DNA of 64,000 bases, taken from positions 248,001 through 312,000 of the forward strand of contig JADKGW010000002.1 of assembly GCA_016722075.1 (NCBI GenBank), in the 5' to 3' direction. Under the pieces are notes generated by a model, which saw only the letters and a list, made by a program, of their open reading frames with translations, made no database searches and was not told where the DNA came from. Positions 54,569 to 63,882 of this stretch are shown piece after piece. A program made the position numbers and the translations under genes. The stretch is from Candidatus Kouleothrix ribensis (GTDB taxonomy: Bacteria > Chloroflexota > Chloroflexia > Chloroflexales > Roseiflexaceae). Numbering within the stretch: the stretch's first letter is position 1; every line of letters begins with the position of its first letter.

Positions 54569-55894
54569 ATGTACGATCTGCTGATTCAGCGCTGTATACT
54601 GCTCGATCCTGGTGCCGCAGGTGATCCGCCGGCCGCACACGACCTGGCCATCCAGGGCCAGCGCATCGCGGCGGTGCAGCCAGCCGGCTCGATCGCCGCC
54701 GCCGCCGCGCACGAGCTGATCGATGGCGCCGGGATGGCCGCGCTGCCTGGGCTGATCAACACACACGCACATGCCGCGATGGTGCTGTTTCGCGGCGCGG
54801 CCGAGGATGTGCCGGTCGAGGCGTGGTTCAACGAGTATATCTGGCCGATGGAGACCAACCTGACGCCCGAGGATGTCTATTGGGGCGCCATGCTGGCCGC
54901 AGCCGAGCTGATCGAGAGCGGCGTGACCACAGTGGCCGACCACTACTTCGCGATCGACTCGGTCGCCGAGGCGATCGTGCAGAGCGGCATGCGCGCGCAC
55001 CTTGCGCCGACGCTGTTTGGCCAGGGCGCGCCGCGCGACGAGCTCGACCAGGCCGGGGCGTTTGCGGCGCGCTGGCATGGCGCGGCCGGTGGGCGCATCC
55101 GCGCCTGGCTGGGGCCGCACTCGCCATACCTGTGCCCGCCCGAGTTCTTGCGCGCGGTGGCGGCGGAAGCTAAGGTGCTCGGCCTGGGCTGCCACATTCA
55201 CGTATCGGAGACAGCCGAGCAGGTGCAGGCCAGCCGCGAGCGCCATGGACTCACGCCGATCCGCCTGCTCGCGCAGCTGGGCATGCTCGACACGCCGCTG
55301 CTGTGCGCGCATGCGGCACACGCCACCCCCGAGGAGATCGGGCTGCTGGCCGCGCACGGCGCCGGCGTGGCGCACTGCCCGAAGACGTTCCTCAAGCTGG
55401 CCGCCGGCATCGCGCCGATCGAGGCGATGCGCGCCCAGGGCGTAGCGGTGGGGGTTGGGAGCGACGGCGCGGCCAGCAATAATACGCTCGACATGCTCGA
55501 GCAGCTGCGCCTGGCGGCTATGCTCCAGAAGCACACGCTGGGCGATGCGCGGGCGCTGCCGGCCGCCGAGGCGCTGGCGCTGGCCACCTCGGGCGGGGCG
55601 CGCGTGCTGGGGCAGACCGGCGAGCTGGGTACGCTCGCGCCGGGTGCGCTGGCCGACATCATCCTAGTGCGGATCGACGGCGCGCACATCCAGCCGATCC
55701 ACAACCTGCCCGCCGCGCTGGTGTACTCGGCACGCGCCAGCGATGTCGACACCACGATCGTCGATGGGCGCGTGCTGATGCGCGGCCGGCGCTTGCTCAC
55801 GCTCGATAAGGCCATGATCTTCCGCGAAGTTGGCGCACGCGTGGCCCGGCTACGCGAGCGGCAGCACGGCAGGCGCCTGCAGACCTACCAGTAG
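54569..55894 (+). CDS. mtaD: Methylthioadenosine/S-adenosylhomocysteine deaminase-like amidohydrolase
   Basis: The 441-residue enzyme has a metal site of the subtype III amidohydrolases: THAHAAM (HxH), CHIHVSET, LCAHAAHATPEE, and VGSDGAASNNTLDMLEQLRLA with the Asp ligand. The substrate group fits MtaD, which turns methylthioadenosine or SAH into the inosine form. GGAGCAAGC precedes the ATG. In organisms with nucleoside hydrolases such as those at 63 kb this product could enter purine salvage. Confidence 0.87.
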   Translation: MYDLLIQRCILLDPGAAGDPPAAHDLAIQGQRIAAVQPAGSIAAAAAHELIDGAGMAALPGLINTHAHAAMVLFRGAAEDVPVEAWFNEYIWPMETNLTPEDVYWGAMLAAAELIESGVTTVADHYFAIDSVAEAIVQSGMRAHLAPTLFGQGAPRDELDQAGAFAARWHGAAGGRIRAWLGPHSPYLCPPEFLRAVAAEAKVLGLGCHIHVSETAEQVQASRERHGLTPIRLLAQLGMLDTPLLCAHAAHATPEEIGLLAAHGAGVAHCPKTFLKLAAGIAPIEAMRAQGVAVGVGSDGAASNNTLDMLEQLRLAAMLQKHTLGDARALPAAEALALATSGGARVLGQTGELGTLAPGALADIILVRIDGAHIQPIHNLPAALVYSARASDVDTTIVDGRVLMRGRRLLTLDKAMIFREVGARVARLRERQHGRRLQTYQ

Positions 55895-55943
55895 AGCCGC
55901 GCTATATGCCGGCCATCGGGCAAGGGCGCGATCTATCACGCCC

Positions 55944-56675
55944 CTATTGCCAGACGGCCACCATGAATGCGTCGAGGTCGTCGCGATGGATGCTATGCCC
56001 AGTACCAGGGATGCGCACGATCGCACCCGGCCCCAGCCTGGCCGCGAGCGCTTCGGCATCGGGCGGGGGCACGTAGAAGCTCGACTCGGGCAGGATCAGG
56101 CGGGTTGGTACGTTCTGCGCCACCGCGCACACATCGGCGCGCAGATCCCAGGGCGCGTTGTCGGCAAACACCTGGCGCATGTGGCCCCAGTCGATCGCGC
56201 GCAGCGATGCGACCTTACCCTCGGCATCGATCGGCAGCCACTTCGGGTTGGCGCGCAGCGTGCCCGCCAGATCGCGCGGCAGATTGGCCTCGTCGTGCTT
56301 GAGCAGCCCGGCCGGGGTCTGCTGGTCGGCGAAGTGCAGCACTGGATCCTCGAGCGCCAGGTAGTGCGGCTGCAGGATGCTGCGCTGGATGGCCAGAATA
56401 GCCATCACGCCGCCGAACGAGTGGCCGACCAGCAGCGTCGGCGCGCGCGGCACGCTCTCGGCCAGGTCGCCGACCATCAGCTCGAGCGCGTACTGCCCGT
56501 CGGCCTTGGGGCTATCGCCGTGCCCGCGCAGCTCGGGCGCAACCACATAGAAGCCCCGCTCGGCCAGCGCCGGCCCGACGCGCGCCCAGCTGGCGGCATT
56601 CGAGGTAACGCCGTGGATCAACACGGCGCTGCGCGCGGCGGATGGATCGCCCCAGGTGTACGTGTTGAGTCTCAT
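55944..56675 (-). CDS. Alpha/beta hydrolase
   Basis: The 243-residue protein has the oxyanion segment LIHGVTSNAASW, nucleophile S in LVGHSFGGVMAI, acid residue candidates in LILPESSFYVPPPD, and His near the end in GTGHSIHRDD. The ATG at 56675 overlaps the TGA of the upstream gene as ATGA, so the two are coupled. The substrate is unknown. Confidence 0.85.
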   Translation of the reverse strand: MRLNTYTWGDPSAARSAVLIHGVTSNAASWARVGPALAERGFYVVAPELRGHGDSPKADGQYALELMVGDLAESVPRAPTLLVGHSFGGVMAILAIQRSILQPHYLALEDPVLHFADQQTPAGLLKHDEANLPRDLAGTLRANPKWLPIDAEGKVASLRAIDWGHMRQVFADNAPWDLRADVCAVAQNVPTRLILPESSFYVPPPDAEALAARLGPGAIVRIPGTGHSIHRDDLDAFMVAVWQ

Positions 56676-57430
56676 ACCGCACCACCTGCCCATGCCACCA
56701 TCTGCGACCACAGTCGGGCATAGCCGGACCAGGCCAGGAACTCGGGCGGCGCCCAGTGCGGGCCGCAATCCGAGGCGAAGGCAACCGCGCGGCCCGCGCC
56801 AAAGGCCCACGCCACCAGCAGCGGGTCGGCGGCCACACTGGCGATGGTGGTAGCCTCCAGGCGTGCGGCTAACCGGTTGTAGCCAAGCAGCTGCGGCCAC
56901 GCGCCCTCCAGGCCAGCCACGATCGGGTGCTGGGCCGCGAGCACGTGCGGCACAGCGCCCTCGGGCACCTCGACCCGGTCGTCGCCGCGCAGCAGCGTGA
57001 CCGGCAGCGCGTCTTCGACGGGCGTGCCGGCGTAGCGCGCCTTGGCGTCGATGCCCTGGAAAGTCATGTAGCCGCCGACCATAATCAGGCCACCGCCACC
57101 CGCGACGTAGTCGCGCAGTAGCGCCAGCCGGTTGGGCATCGGGCGCGAGCGCTCGAACGTATCGGGATGCAGCAGCAAGGTGTTACTACCGATATCGCTC
57201 AAGATTACCACATCGAAGGCCGCCAGGCCGGCGCGATCGGTTGGAAATTTGGTGGCGGCGATATGGCTGGGCATATACTCGATCGTAGCGCCAGCCGCCT
57301 CGAGCGCTGCGCGCAGCGGCCCGGCACCCTCGTAGTAAAACGTCGTCGTGAATACATCGAAGCCCTTCTGGTGGAAGCTGAGCGTCTCCCACGACTCACC
57401 GGCGAGCAATACGCGCAGGGCGCGAGCCAT
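56672..57430 (-). CDS. Class I glutamine-amidotransferase-like protein (GATase1_like)
   Basis: The 252-residue protein opens with MARALRVLLAGESWETLSFHQKGFD and contains DVVILSDIGSNTLLLHPDTF, YVAGGGGLIMVGGYMTFQG, and GPHWAPPEFLAW. This pattern is that of the putative GATase1-like (DUF1355) family. The usual elbow with a nucleophilic Cys is not visible (the turn after LIMVGGY has none), so glutaminase activity is doubtful. It probably acts with the coupled hydrolase downstream. Confidence 0.8.
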   Translation of the reverse strand: MARALRVLLAGESWETLSFHQKGFDVFTTTFYYEGAGPLRAALEAAGATIEYMPSHIAATKFPTDRAGLAAFDVVILSDIGSNTLLLHPDTFERSRPMPNRLALLRDYVAGGGGLIMVGGYMTFQGIDAKARYAGTPVEDALPVTLLRGDDRVEVPEGAVPHVLAAQHPIVAGLEGAWPQLLGYNRLAARLEATTIASVAADPLLVAWAFGAGRAVAFASDCGPHWAPPEFLAWSGYARLWSQMVAWAGGAV

Positions 57431-57620
57431 GCGGGGCCTCCTGTTCTATGCGGGACGGCGTCCCGCCTGGCGAAATCGTGCGCAGTGCGCAAGCAGCTGC
57501 GCCCACCCGAGCCATCCTGCTACGAAGTATAGTGAAGCTGTGCCCCGCACAGCACTACAGCGGCATGCACATTATACATCAAGGCTCGCACGCCTCGGCA
57601 CAATCGCGATCAAATGCATC

Positions 57621-57649
57621 TTGACAGAACCGCAATGTCTTGCTAGAAT
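57621..57649 (+). promoter_or_regulatory. Consensus promoter upstream of the LacI-type gene
   Basis: TTGACA (57621-57626) and TAGAAT (57644-57649) are 17 bp apart. A transcript from here would pass both operators before the regulator start at 57773. Confidence 0.75.
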
Positions 57650-57667
57650 AAACCACTCCCGAAGCGC

Positions 57668-57731
57668 GCAATCGATTACGATAACCTATAGCTCGAGGCA
57701 CCGACCGCCCTCGTCCCACGTAATCGTTTAC
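57668..57731. promoter_or_regulatory. Two LacI-family operators upstream of the regulator gene
   Basis: GCAATCGATTAC (57668-57679) and GTAATCGTTTAC (57720-57731) are near-palindromes with the central CG typical of LacI/GalR operators. Centres are 52 bp apart, five helical turns, so looping by a tetramer or cooperative binding is possible. They lie downstream of the promoter at 57621, so autoregulation by blockage is likely. Confidence 0.72.
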
Positions 57732-57772
57732 CCTGAGCGCGAGCGCCGTTCGACACGGTACTGGAGCGCAGT

Positions 57773-58819
57773 GTGGCAACCATCCGAGATGTTGCGCAAC
57801 TCGCCGGTGTTTCGACAGCGACCGTCAGCCATGTACTCAACAATACGCGCGTCGTAAGCGAGGCAGCGCGTGATCGAGTGCTTGCCGCGATGGAGCAGCT
57901 AAGCTACCAGCCAAACGCAGTGGCTCGTAGCCTGCGGGTCAGCGCAACGCTCACAATTGGCCTGATCGTGCCGGATGTCGAGATTCCGTTCTTCGCGCGG
58001 GTGGCCCACTGTATCGAAGCGGCAGCGAACGAGGTTGGCTACAACGTCATCCTATGCAATTCGGGCTGGTCGCTCGAGCAAGAGCTGCGCTACCTCGACA
58101 ACTTGCGTGCGCGGCGGGTCGACGGGCTCATCTGCATCAGCCTATCGATGACCGGCGAGCATGTTGCGCCGCTGCTCAAGCGGCATACACCGGTAGTCTG
58201 GTTCGAGCAGACGCGCCTTGGCGGCCCGTTCGACGCAGTCGTGATCGACAATTTCAAGGGCGCCTATCAGGCCACCGCGCACCTGATCGAGCGCGGGCAC
58301 CGCCGGATCGGCTGCATTCTGGGGCTGGTGAGCGCGCAGCTGACTGTCGATCGGATAGCGGGCTACCGGCAGGCGCTGAGCGACCATGGCCTGCCGTTCG
58401 ACGAGGCGCTGCTGTACGCGGGCGATTATACGCCGCCGACCGGGCTGGCCGGGGCGCACCACCTGCTCAACCTGCCGATGCCACCTTCGGCGATCTTCGC
58501 CTATAACGATATGATGGCGCTGGGGGCCATGCAGGCGATCAGCGAGCGCGGCCTGCATGTACCGACCCACGTGGCGCTGATTGGCTTTGACGGAATTGCG
58601 CTGACCGAGCACACCTGCCCGCCGCTCACGACAGTCGAGCAACCGATCGCCGAGATGAGCCGGACGGCGATCTCGATGCTGCTCGACCGGATCAACAACC
58701 GTGCGCCGAATAAGTCGCGCATTGCCGTAGCCGAGCCCCGGCTGATCTGCCGGGCATCGACGCTGGGTGCCAGCGCGGTCGATCGTTCGCTGAAGAGTTC
58801 GGAGGCATCGCTTGTATAA
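57773..58819 (+). CDS. LacI-family transcriptional regulator
   Basis: The 348-residue protein starts at a GTG and has the LacI headpiece (MATIRDVAQLAGVSTATVSHVLNNTRVVSEAARDRVLAAMEQLSYQPNAVARSLR) with hinge helix, then a periplasmic-binding-protein-like ligand domain. The ligand may be a nucleoside or ribose-type sugar, given the transporter and nucleoside hydrolases downstream. It is co-directional with them and its stop overlaps the next gene by eight bases. Confidence 0.92.
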   Translation: MATIRDVAQLAGVSTATVSHVLNNTRVVSEAARDRVLAAMEQLSYQPNAVARSLRVSATLTIGLIVPDVEIPFFARVAHCIEAAANEVGYNVILCNSGWSLEQELRYLDNLRARRVDGLICISLSMTGEHVAPLLKRHTPVVWFEQTRLGGPFDAVVIDNFKGAYQATAHLIERGHRRIGCILGLVSAQLTVDRIAGYRQALSDHGLPFDEALLYAGDYTPPTGLAGAHHLLNLPMPPSAIFAYNDMMALGAMQAISERGLHVPTHVALIGFDGIALTEHTCPPLTTVEQPIAEMSRTAISMLLDRINNRAPNKSRIAVAEPRLICRASTLGASAVDRSLKSSEASLV

Positions 58820-59219
58820 GACAATCTCACTCACGACCGAGCTGGGCGACTCGCTAATCGATATCACCGAGCAGGTACGCGCGATCGTGAAAGCGAGCCA
58901 GGTTGACAGCGGCGTGTGCTACGTGGTGGTTGGGCACACCACCGCAGCGGTGACGATCAACAGCCATATGGATCCAGCCACGGCCAAGGATATCGTCGCC
59001 GATGTGCGGCGGCTGGTGCCAACCCGCACCGACTTCTTCCATATCTTCGATACACCGGCCGATGCGGCTGCGCATATCAAGGCTAGCCTGATTGGCAATT
59101 CCGAGACAGTGCTGATCGAAAATAACGACCTGGTGCTTGGGCATTCGCAGGGCCTGCTGTTCTTCGAGTTCGACGGCCCGCGAACCCGGCAGGTTATGGT
59201 CAAGATTATCGCCGGTTAG
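58812..59219 (+). CDS. YjbQ/UPF0047-family protein
   Basis: The 135-residue protein has GVCYVVVGHTTAAVTINSHMDPATAKDI and HIKASLIGNSETVLIENNDLVLGHSQGLLFFEFDGPR, the family signature, with conserved His residues for a metal or phosphate. Members have weak thiamine-phosphate synthase activity in vitro, but the true role is open. It starts at a TTG inside the last codons of the LacI-type gene, so the two are read together. Confidence 0.85.
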   Translation: MYKTISLTTELGDSLIDITEQVRAIVKASQVDSGVCYVVVGHTTAAVTINSHMDPATAKDIVADVRRLVPTRTDFFHIFDTPADAAAHIKASLIGNSETVLIENNDLVLGHSQGLLFFEFDGPRTRQVMVKIIAG

Positions 59220-59459
59220 CACACTGGTACGCACACGCCGCACAGGGTAACCTGGCCCGAGCACGGCTCGGCCGGTGCGCTGGCGGCAGCATGCGCATCT
59301 GGTGCCTGCCAGGTATCGAGCGTGAACAGAAAGGAGTTGCCTGCCAACAACACACGCCCCCACCCACGCTTTGGTGCCCTGTCTGAATGCGTACAGATAT
59401 CTAGAGTCCTCTTGGCAGGTCCTAGGTAGAGACGGACCAGATCGATTAAGGAGGTCTCC

Positions 59460-60893
59460 ATGAAGAAGCGGACCACATCATTTGTGGTGCTTGTCGCGGC
59501 GCTGGTTCTTTCGGCCTGTGGCGGTGCTACGGCGCCTGCGGCTGCGCCGACTGCCGCGCCCGCTGCGGCCGAGCCGACTGCCGCGCCCGCTGCGGCCGAG
59601 CCAACTGCCGCGCCCGCTGCGGCCGAGCCGACTGCCGCGCCCGCTGCGGCTGGCGAAGCGGTCACGATTAATTTCCTGACGCTCGACGACCAGGACATGC
59701 TGATCGCCACCAACGCCGTGATCGACGCCTGGAAGCAGAGCGACCCCAAATTTGCCAACGTGACCGTCAATATCGAGACAGTACCGTTTGCCGAGCTGTT
59801 CCCGAAGATCGAGACGGCGGTAGCCTCGGGCGCGGTGCTCGACCTGTTCCTGGCCGACGGCCCGGACATCAAGCACTACGCCTATAACAAGGCGATCATC
59901 CCGCTGGACAAGTACTTCACCGCCGACGAACTGAAGGCATTCCTGCCGATCAACGTCGAGGCCGGCACGTACAAGGGCCAGTTCTACTCGCCAGGGATCA
60001 TGGAGAGCTGCTCGCTCATGTTCTATAATAAGGACATGACCGACGCGGCCGGTGTCAAGCCACCTGAGAACACACTCGAAGGTTGGACCATCCAGCAGGC
60101 CAAGGAAGCCTGGCAGAAGACCGTCGTCAAGGACGCCAGCGGCAACCAGACCCAGTGGGGCCTGCGCTGGGGCCAGGGCACCTACTTCGGCGACTATGAG
60201 TTCGGCATCATCCGCCGCTCGGCCGGCGCGAAGGGCTCGCCCACCAATATGGGCGTCGCGAAAGACGGCATTACGTTCAAGGGCTACATGGACACGCCCG
60301 AGGCGATCAAGTCGTTCGCCGAGCTGCGCTCGTGGTACGCCGGCGACGCACCGATCTCGCAGAAAGAGCCAGTGCGCGACATCTTCTTTGACAAAGGTGC
60401 CGCATTCTACATCTCGCCCGATAACGCCGTCGGCACGATCAACCGCAAATACCCCGACGGCAGCTTCAAGTATGGCGTGACCGGCATCCCCTACATGGAA
60501 GGCGGCACGCAGGTATGCCACACCGACTCGTGGCACTTCGGCATCTCGCCACAGTCGAAGAACCAGGACACAGCCGCCGCGCTGGTTAAATTCATGGTCG
60601 GGCCAGTCGGCGCCAAGCTGTGGTACGACAAAGTGCGCCAGCTGCCGTCGCGCGTCGAGCTGCTGAACACGCTGCCCGAGTACACCAAGCCGCCGCAGCA
60701 GCTGTTCGCGCAGGCCGTGCAGAAGATCGGCATGCCGCGCATCGGCACCCCCGGCTACACCGAGTACCAGTCGGTATTCGGCGAGCTGATCCAGAACCTG
60801 GTGCAGTCCGACGCGCCAGTCGATACGCTGGTTGCCGACGCGGTCAGCAAGATCGAGGCGGCCGTGGCCAAGTACAAGGGCTGGGATCAGTAG
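59460..60893 (+). CDS. ABC transporter substrate-binding lipoprotein
   Basis: The 477-residue protein has a type II signal peptide with lipobox LVLSACGG (Cys near residue 20), then a linker made of nine-residue repeats (PTAAPAAAE, four near-exact copies of 27 bp), then a family 1 binding fold (INFLTLDDQDMLIATNAVIDAWKQSDP, VAVSGAVLDLFLADGPDI-type hinge, DKGAAFYISPDN). AAGGAGG precedes the ATG. Neighbouring nucleoside hydrolases suggest a nucleoside or related sugar as ligand. Confidence 0.92.
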   Translation: MKKRTTSFVVLVAALVLSACGGATAPAAAPTAAPAAAEPTAAPAAAEPTAAPAAAEPTAAPAAAGEAVTINFLTLDDQDMLIATNAVIDAWKQSDPKFANVTVNIETVPFAELFPKIETAVASGAVLDLFLADGPDIKHYAYNKAIIPLDKYFTADELKAFLPINVEAGTYKGQFYSPGIMESCSLMFYNKDMTDAAGVKPPENTLEGWTIQQAKEAWQKTVVKDASGNQTQWGLRWGQGTYFGDYEFGIIRRSAGAKGSPTNMGVAKDGITFKGYMDTPEAIKSFAELRSWYAGDAPISQKEPVRDIFFDKGAAFYISPDNAVGTINRKYPDGSFKYGVTGIPYMEGGTQVCHTDSWHFGISPQSKNQDTAAALVKFMVGPVGAKLWYDKVRQLPSRVELLNTLPEYTKPPQQLFAQAVQKIGMPRIGTPGYTEYQSVFGELIQNLVQSDAPVDTLVADAVSKIEAAVAKYKGWDQ

Positions 60894-60926
60894 AACATCG
60901 TGCCTAAGGGCGCGGTGCGTCGGATG

Positions 60927-60988
60927 TAGTGCGTAGTGCGGAGTGCGTAGCCTACCAGGTGCGCCTGGGTGCTACGCACTACGCACTA
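60927..60988 (+). terminator. Hairpin between binding-protein and permease genes
   Basis: TAGTGCGTAGTGCG (60927-60940) pairs with 60975-60988, and GAGTGCGTAGC can also pair in part. There is no T-run. The position, just after an abundant binding protein and before membrane permeases, is where a partial terminator or mRNA-stabilising hairpin adjusts the ratio of the two. Confidence 0.65.
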
Positions 60989-61003
60989 GAAGGCTAGGAT
61001 ATT

Positions 61004-61933
61004 ATGGCGCAACGACTCGAGACCGCTCGCAAGCCAGGAGAGGGCTCAGCAATCGGTCGCCTGCTGACCTGGCGCCGGCGGCAGCTGCTGATTGCGTTTG
61101 TGTTTGTGCTACCGGCGCTGATCAACTTCGCTATTTTCCGCTATATTCCGATTATCGAGTCGTTCAGGGCCAGCCTGTATCGCTATAGCCTGCTAGGCGG
61201 CTATGGCGATTTCATAGGCCTCGAGCATTACAATCGCATGCTGACCGACCCGGTGTTCTGGCGCTCGCTCCAGGCCACCGCGCTGTTCGTGCTGTACAAA
61301 GTACCGCTGCAGATTATTCTCTCGCTGGGCCTGGCGATCTTGCTGGCGCGCCAGACGATCGGCACCGCGATTGTGCGCTCGGCCATCCTGACGCCGATGG
61401 TCACATCGATCATTATCGTCTCGATCATCTGGGCGATGATGTACCAGTCGCAGAACGGGCTGTTCCAGAGCGTGCTGGTGACGCTAGGCTTCAAGAAGAT
61501 CCCCTTCCTCTCGGACGCGCGCTACGCGCTGATGGCCGTCTCATTCATGATGATCTGGAAAGACATCGGCTTCAGCTTCATCATCTTCGTAGCCGGCCTC
61601 AAGGGCATCCCCGAGATGTACTACGAGGCTGCGATCGTCGACGGCGCCAACCGCTGGCAGCTGTTCTGGAACATCACCGTGCCGCTGCTCAAGCCGGTGC
61701 TGATGTTCGTGATCGTCACGCAGACGATCTTCTCATTCCAGGTGTTCGTGCCGGTGTACCAGATGACGCTGGGCGGCCCGCTCGACTCGACCAAGGTGAT
61801 CGTCTACTACATCTACCAGCAGGGCTTCCGCTTCCAGGACATGGGCTATGCCAGCGCGATCTCGATCGTGACGCTGGTGCTCTTGCTGCTGATCAGCTGG
61901 GTGCAGATGCGCTTCCTGCGCGCCGACGATTAG
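61004..61933 (+). CDS. ABC transporter permease (MalF/UgpA type)
   Basis: The 309-residue protein has six predicted spans starting near residues 27-47, and the cytosolic coupling loop EAAIVDGANRWQLFWNITVPLLKP. The family usually pairs with a MalG-type partner, which follows. No ABC ATPase gene is in the window, so a shared ATPase is likely, as in many CUT1 systems. Confidence 0.92.
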   Translation: MAQRLETARKPGEGSAIGRLLTWRRRQLLIAFVFVLPALINFAIFRYIPIIESFRASLYRYSLLGGYGDFIGLEHYNRMLTDPVFWRSLQATALFVLYKVPLQIILSLGLAILLARQTIGTAIVRSAILTPMVTSIIIVSIIWAMMYQSQNGLFQSVLVTLGFKKIPFLSDARYALMAVSFMMIWKDIGFSFIIFVAGLKGIPEMYYEAAIVDGANRWQLFWNITVPLLKPVLMFVIVTQTIFSFQVFVPVYQMTLGGPLDSTKVIVYYIYQQGFRFQDMGYASAISIVTLVLLLLISWVQMRFLRADD

Positions 61934-61944
61934 GAGGGTGCTCT

Positions 61945-62859
61945 ATGGCCGCAACGCAACTGCATGTCGCGCATCGGCATACGCCGGCCGAGCGTGTACG
62001 CAAGGTGATCGCCAGCGTGCTGCGCGTGCTGCTGTACGTGGTGATCTGCGTGATCTTCCTGGTGCCGTTTGCCTGGATGCTCTTAGGCAGCGTACGCGCC
62101 GAGCGCGAGATCTTTCGCTACCTGACGCCATTTAGCTGGCGCACATTCGTGCCGATCGAGTGGACGCTCGACAGCTACCGCACCATTCTGGGCCTGAACG
62201 AGATCGGCCAGGCCTCGGGCTACAACTTCGGCCGCAACCTGCTCAACTCGTTTATCGTCTCGACGGCGGTGGTGATCTCGAGCCTGATCTTCAATACCAT
62301 GGGCGCCTACTTCTTCGCACGGCTACCGTTCCCGAAGAAAAACTGGCTGCTCATGTATATGCTGGCAACCTTCCTCATCCCGTTCGAGGTCACGATCGTG
62401 CCGCTGTATATCGTGATACGCACGCTGCACCTCGACAACACCATGTGGGCGTTGATCGTGCCGTGGTACGCCAGCCCGTTCGTGATCTTCTCGCTGATCC
62501 AGTTCATGCGCCAGACCATCCCCTACGAGCTAGACGAGGCCGCGCTGATCGACGGCGCCAACTATATGACGATCTTGTGGCGGATCATTGTGCCCAACGC
62601 CATCCCCGGCCTGGTGACCAACGCACTACTCGAGTTCCAGTTCATCTGGAACTTGTTCTACTGGCCGCTTGTGGCGGTCGGCGACCGTAAGATCCAGGTG
62701 CTGCAGGTGGTGATCAGCGGCACGCTTGGCCAGACTCAGCAGTACTGGGGGCGTACCTTCGCCGGCTCGGCGCTGGCGACCGTGCCGGTGGTAGTGATCT
62801 TCCTGGCACTGCAGCGCTACTACATCCAGGGTGTGGCCAGCACTGGCGTCAAAGGATAG
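61945..62859 (+). CDS. ABC transporter permease (MalG/UgpE type)
   Basis: The 304-residue protein has six predicted spans, with the first near residues 23-48 and the coupling loop DEAALIDGANYMTILWRIIVPNAIPGL. AGGAGGG lies six bases before the ATG, which is 12 bases after the first permease. Together they form the membrane channel of the importer. Confidence 0.92.
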   Translation: MAATQLHVAHRHTPAERVRKVIASVLRVLLYVVICVIFLVPFAWMLLGSVRAEREIFRYLTPFSWRTFVPIEWTLDSYRTILGLNEIGQASGYNFGRNLLNSFIVSTAVVISSLIFNTMGAYFFARLPFPKKNWLLMYMLATFLIPFEVTIVPLYIVIRTLHLDNTMWALIVPWYASPFVIFSLIQFMRQTIPYELDEAALIDGANYMTILWRIIVPNAIPGLVTNALLEFQFIWNLFYWPLVAVGDRKIQVLQVVISGTLGQTQQYWGRTFAGSALATVPVVVIFLALQRYYIQGVASTGVKG

Positions 62860-62946
62860 GCCGCGCAGTCGGTAGTCGCCAGTCGCCAGTTTAATTGCTC
62901 GCTGCCGACTGCCAACCGCTGGCTGCGAACTGCAGAAGGAAAACCT

Positions 62947-63882
62947 GTGAAACGGATCATCATCGATACCGACCCAGGCGTCGACGACTCGATGGCCATC
63001 CTGCTGGCGTTCAACTCGCCCGAGCTGACGATCGAAGGGCTGACGACGGTGTTTGGCAACACCGGCTCGGAGATCACTACCCAGAATGCGCTGCGGCTGG
63101 TTGAGCTGGCCGGGCACTCCGAGGTGCCGGTGGCGCGCGGCGTCGATAAGCCGCTGCTGCGGCCCTACAAAGGCCAGGGCTGGCGCGTGCATGGCCACAA
63201 TGGGCTGGGCCAGGTCGATTTCCCGCCGCCGCAGGGCCGGCCCGATCCACGCCGCGCCGCGCAGTTCATCATCGACATGGTGATGGCCAACCCCGGCGAG
63301 ATCACGCTGGTGCCGCTCGCGCCGATGACCAATGTCGCGCTGGCGGTGCTGCTCGAGCCGGCGATCGTTGAGCGAGTCAAAGAGGTTGTGCTGATGGGCG
63401 GCGCCGCCGGTGTGCCCGGCAATGCCTCGCCCGTGGCCGAGGCCAATATTCACAACGACCCCGAGGCGGCCTCGATCGTCTTTCATGCCGGCTGGCCGAT
63501 CACCATGGTTGGCCTCGATGTAACGCATAAGACGATCATGAATCGGGCCTATCTCGATCACCTGAAGAGCGCCAATAACCGCCACACCGATTTCATCTAT
63601 GCGATCACGCAGCACTATATGCAGCTGTACGCCAGCCGCGGCATCGACGGCATGCCTGTTCACGATCCGTCGGCGATTGCGTATGTGATCGACCCGAGCC
63701 TGTTCACAACCAACCATGTGTATGTCGATGTCGAATGCCACAGCCCACACCACCAGGGGCACACCGTGCCCGATTGGCGCGGCCAGCGCGAGCAGGCACC
63801 GAATGTGCATGTGTGTGTCGATGTCGATAGCGCGCGGCTGCTCGAGCTGTACAGCCAGCGCCTCATGGGGGCACGCCCATGA
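62947..63882 (+). CDS. Nucleoside hydrolase
   Basis: The 311-residue enzyme has the metal-binding DTDPGVDDSMAILLAF at the start, LTTVFGNTGSEITTQNALRL, a central VPLAPMTNVAL, and a late MPVHDPSAIAYVIDPSLF with the catalytic His. It hydrolyses the N-glycosidic bond of ribonucleosides to base and ribose. It starts at a GTG with AAGGAAAA upstream. Its stop overlaps the start of a second family member, and a binding-protein transporter precedes it. Confidence 0.9.
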   Translation: MKRIIIDTDPGVDDSMAILLAFNSPELTIEGLTTVFGNTGSEITTQNALRLVELAGHSEVPVARGVDKPLLRPYKGQGWRVHGHNGLGQVDFPPPQGRPDPRRAAQFIIDMVMANPGEITLVPLAPMTNVALAVLLEPAIVERVKEVVLMGGAAGVPGNASPVAEANIHNDPEAASIVFHAGWPITMVGLDVTHKTIMNRAYLDHLKSANNRHTDFIYAITQHYMQLYASRGIDGMPVHDPSAIAYVIDPSLFTTNHVYVDVECHSPHHQGHTVPDWRGQREQAPNVHVCVDVDSARLLELYSQRLMGARP

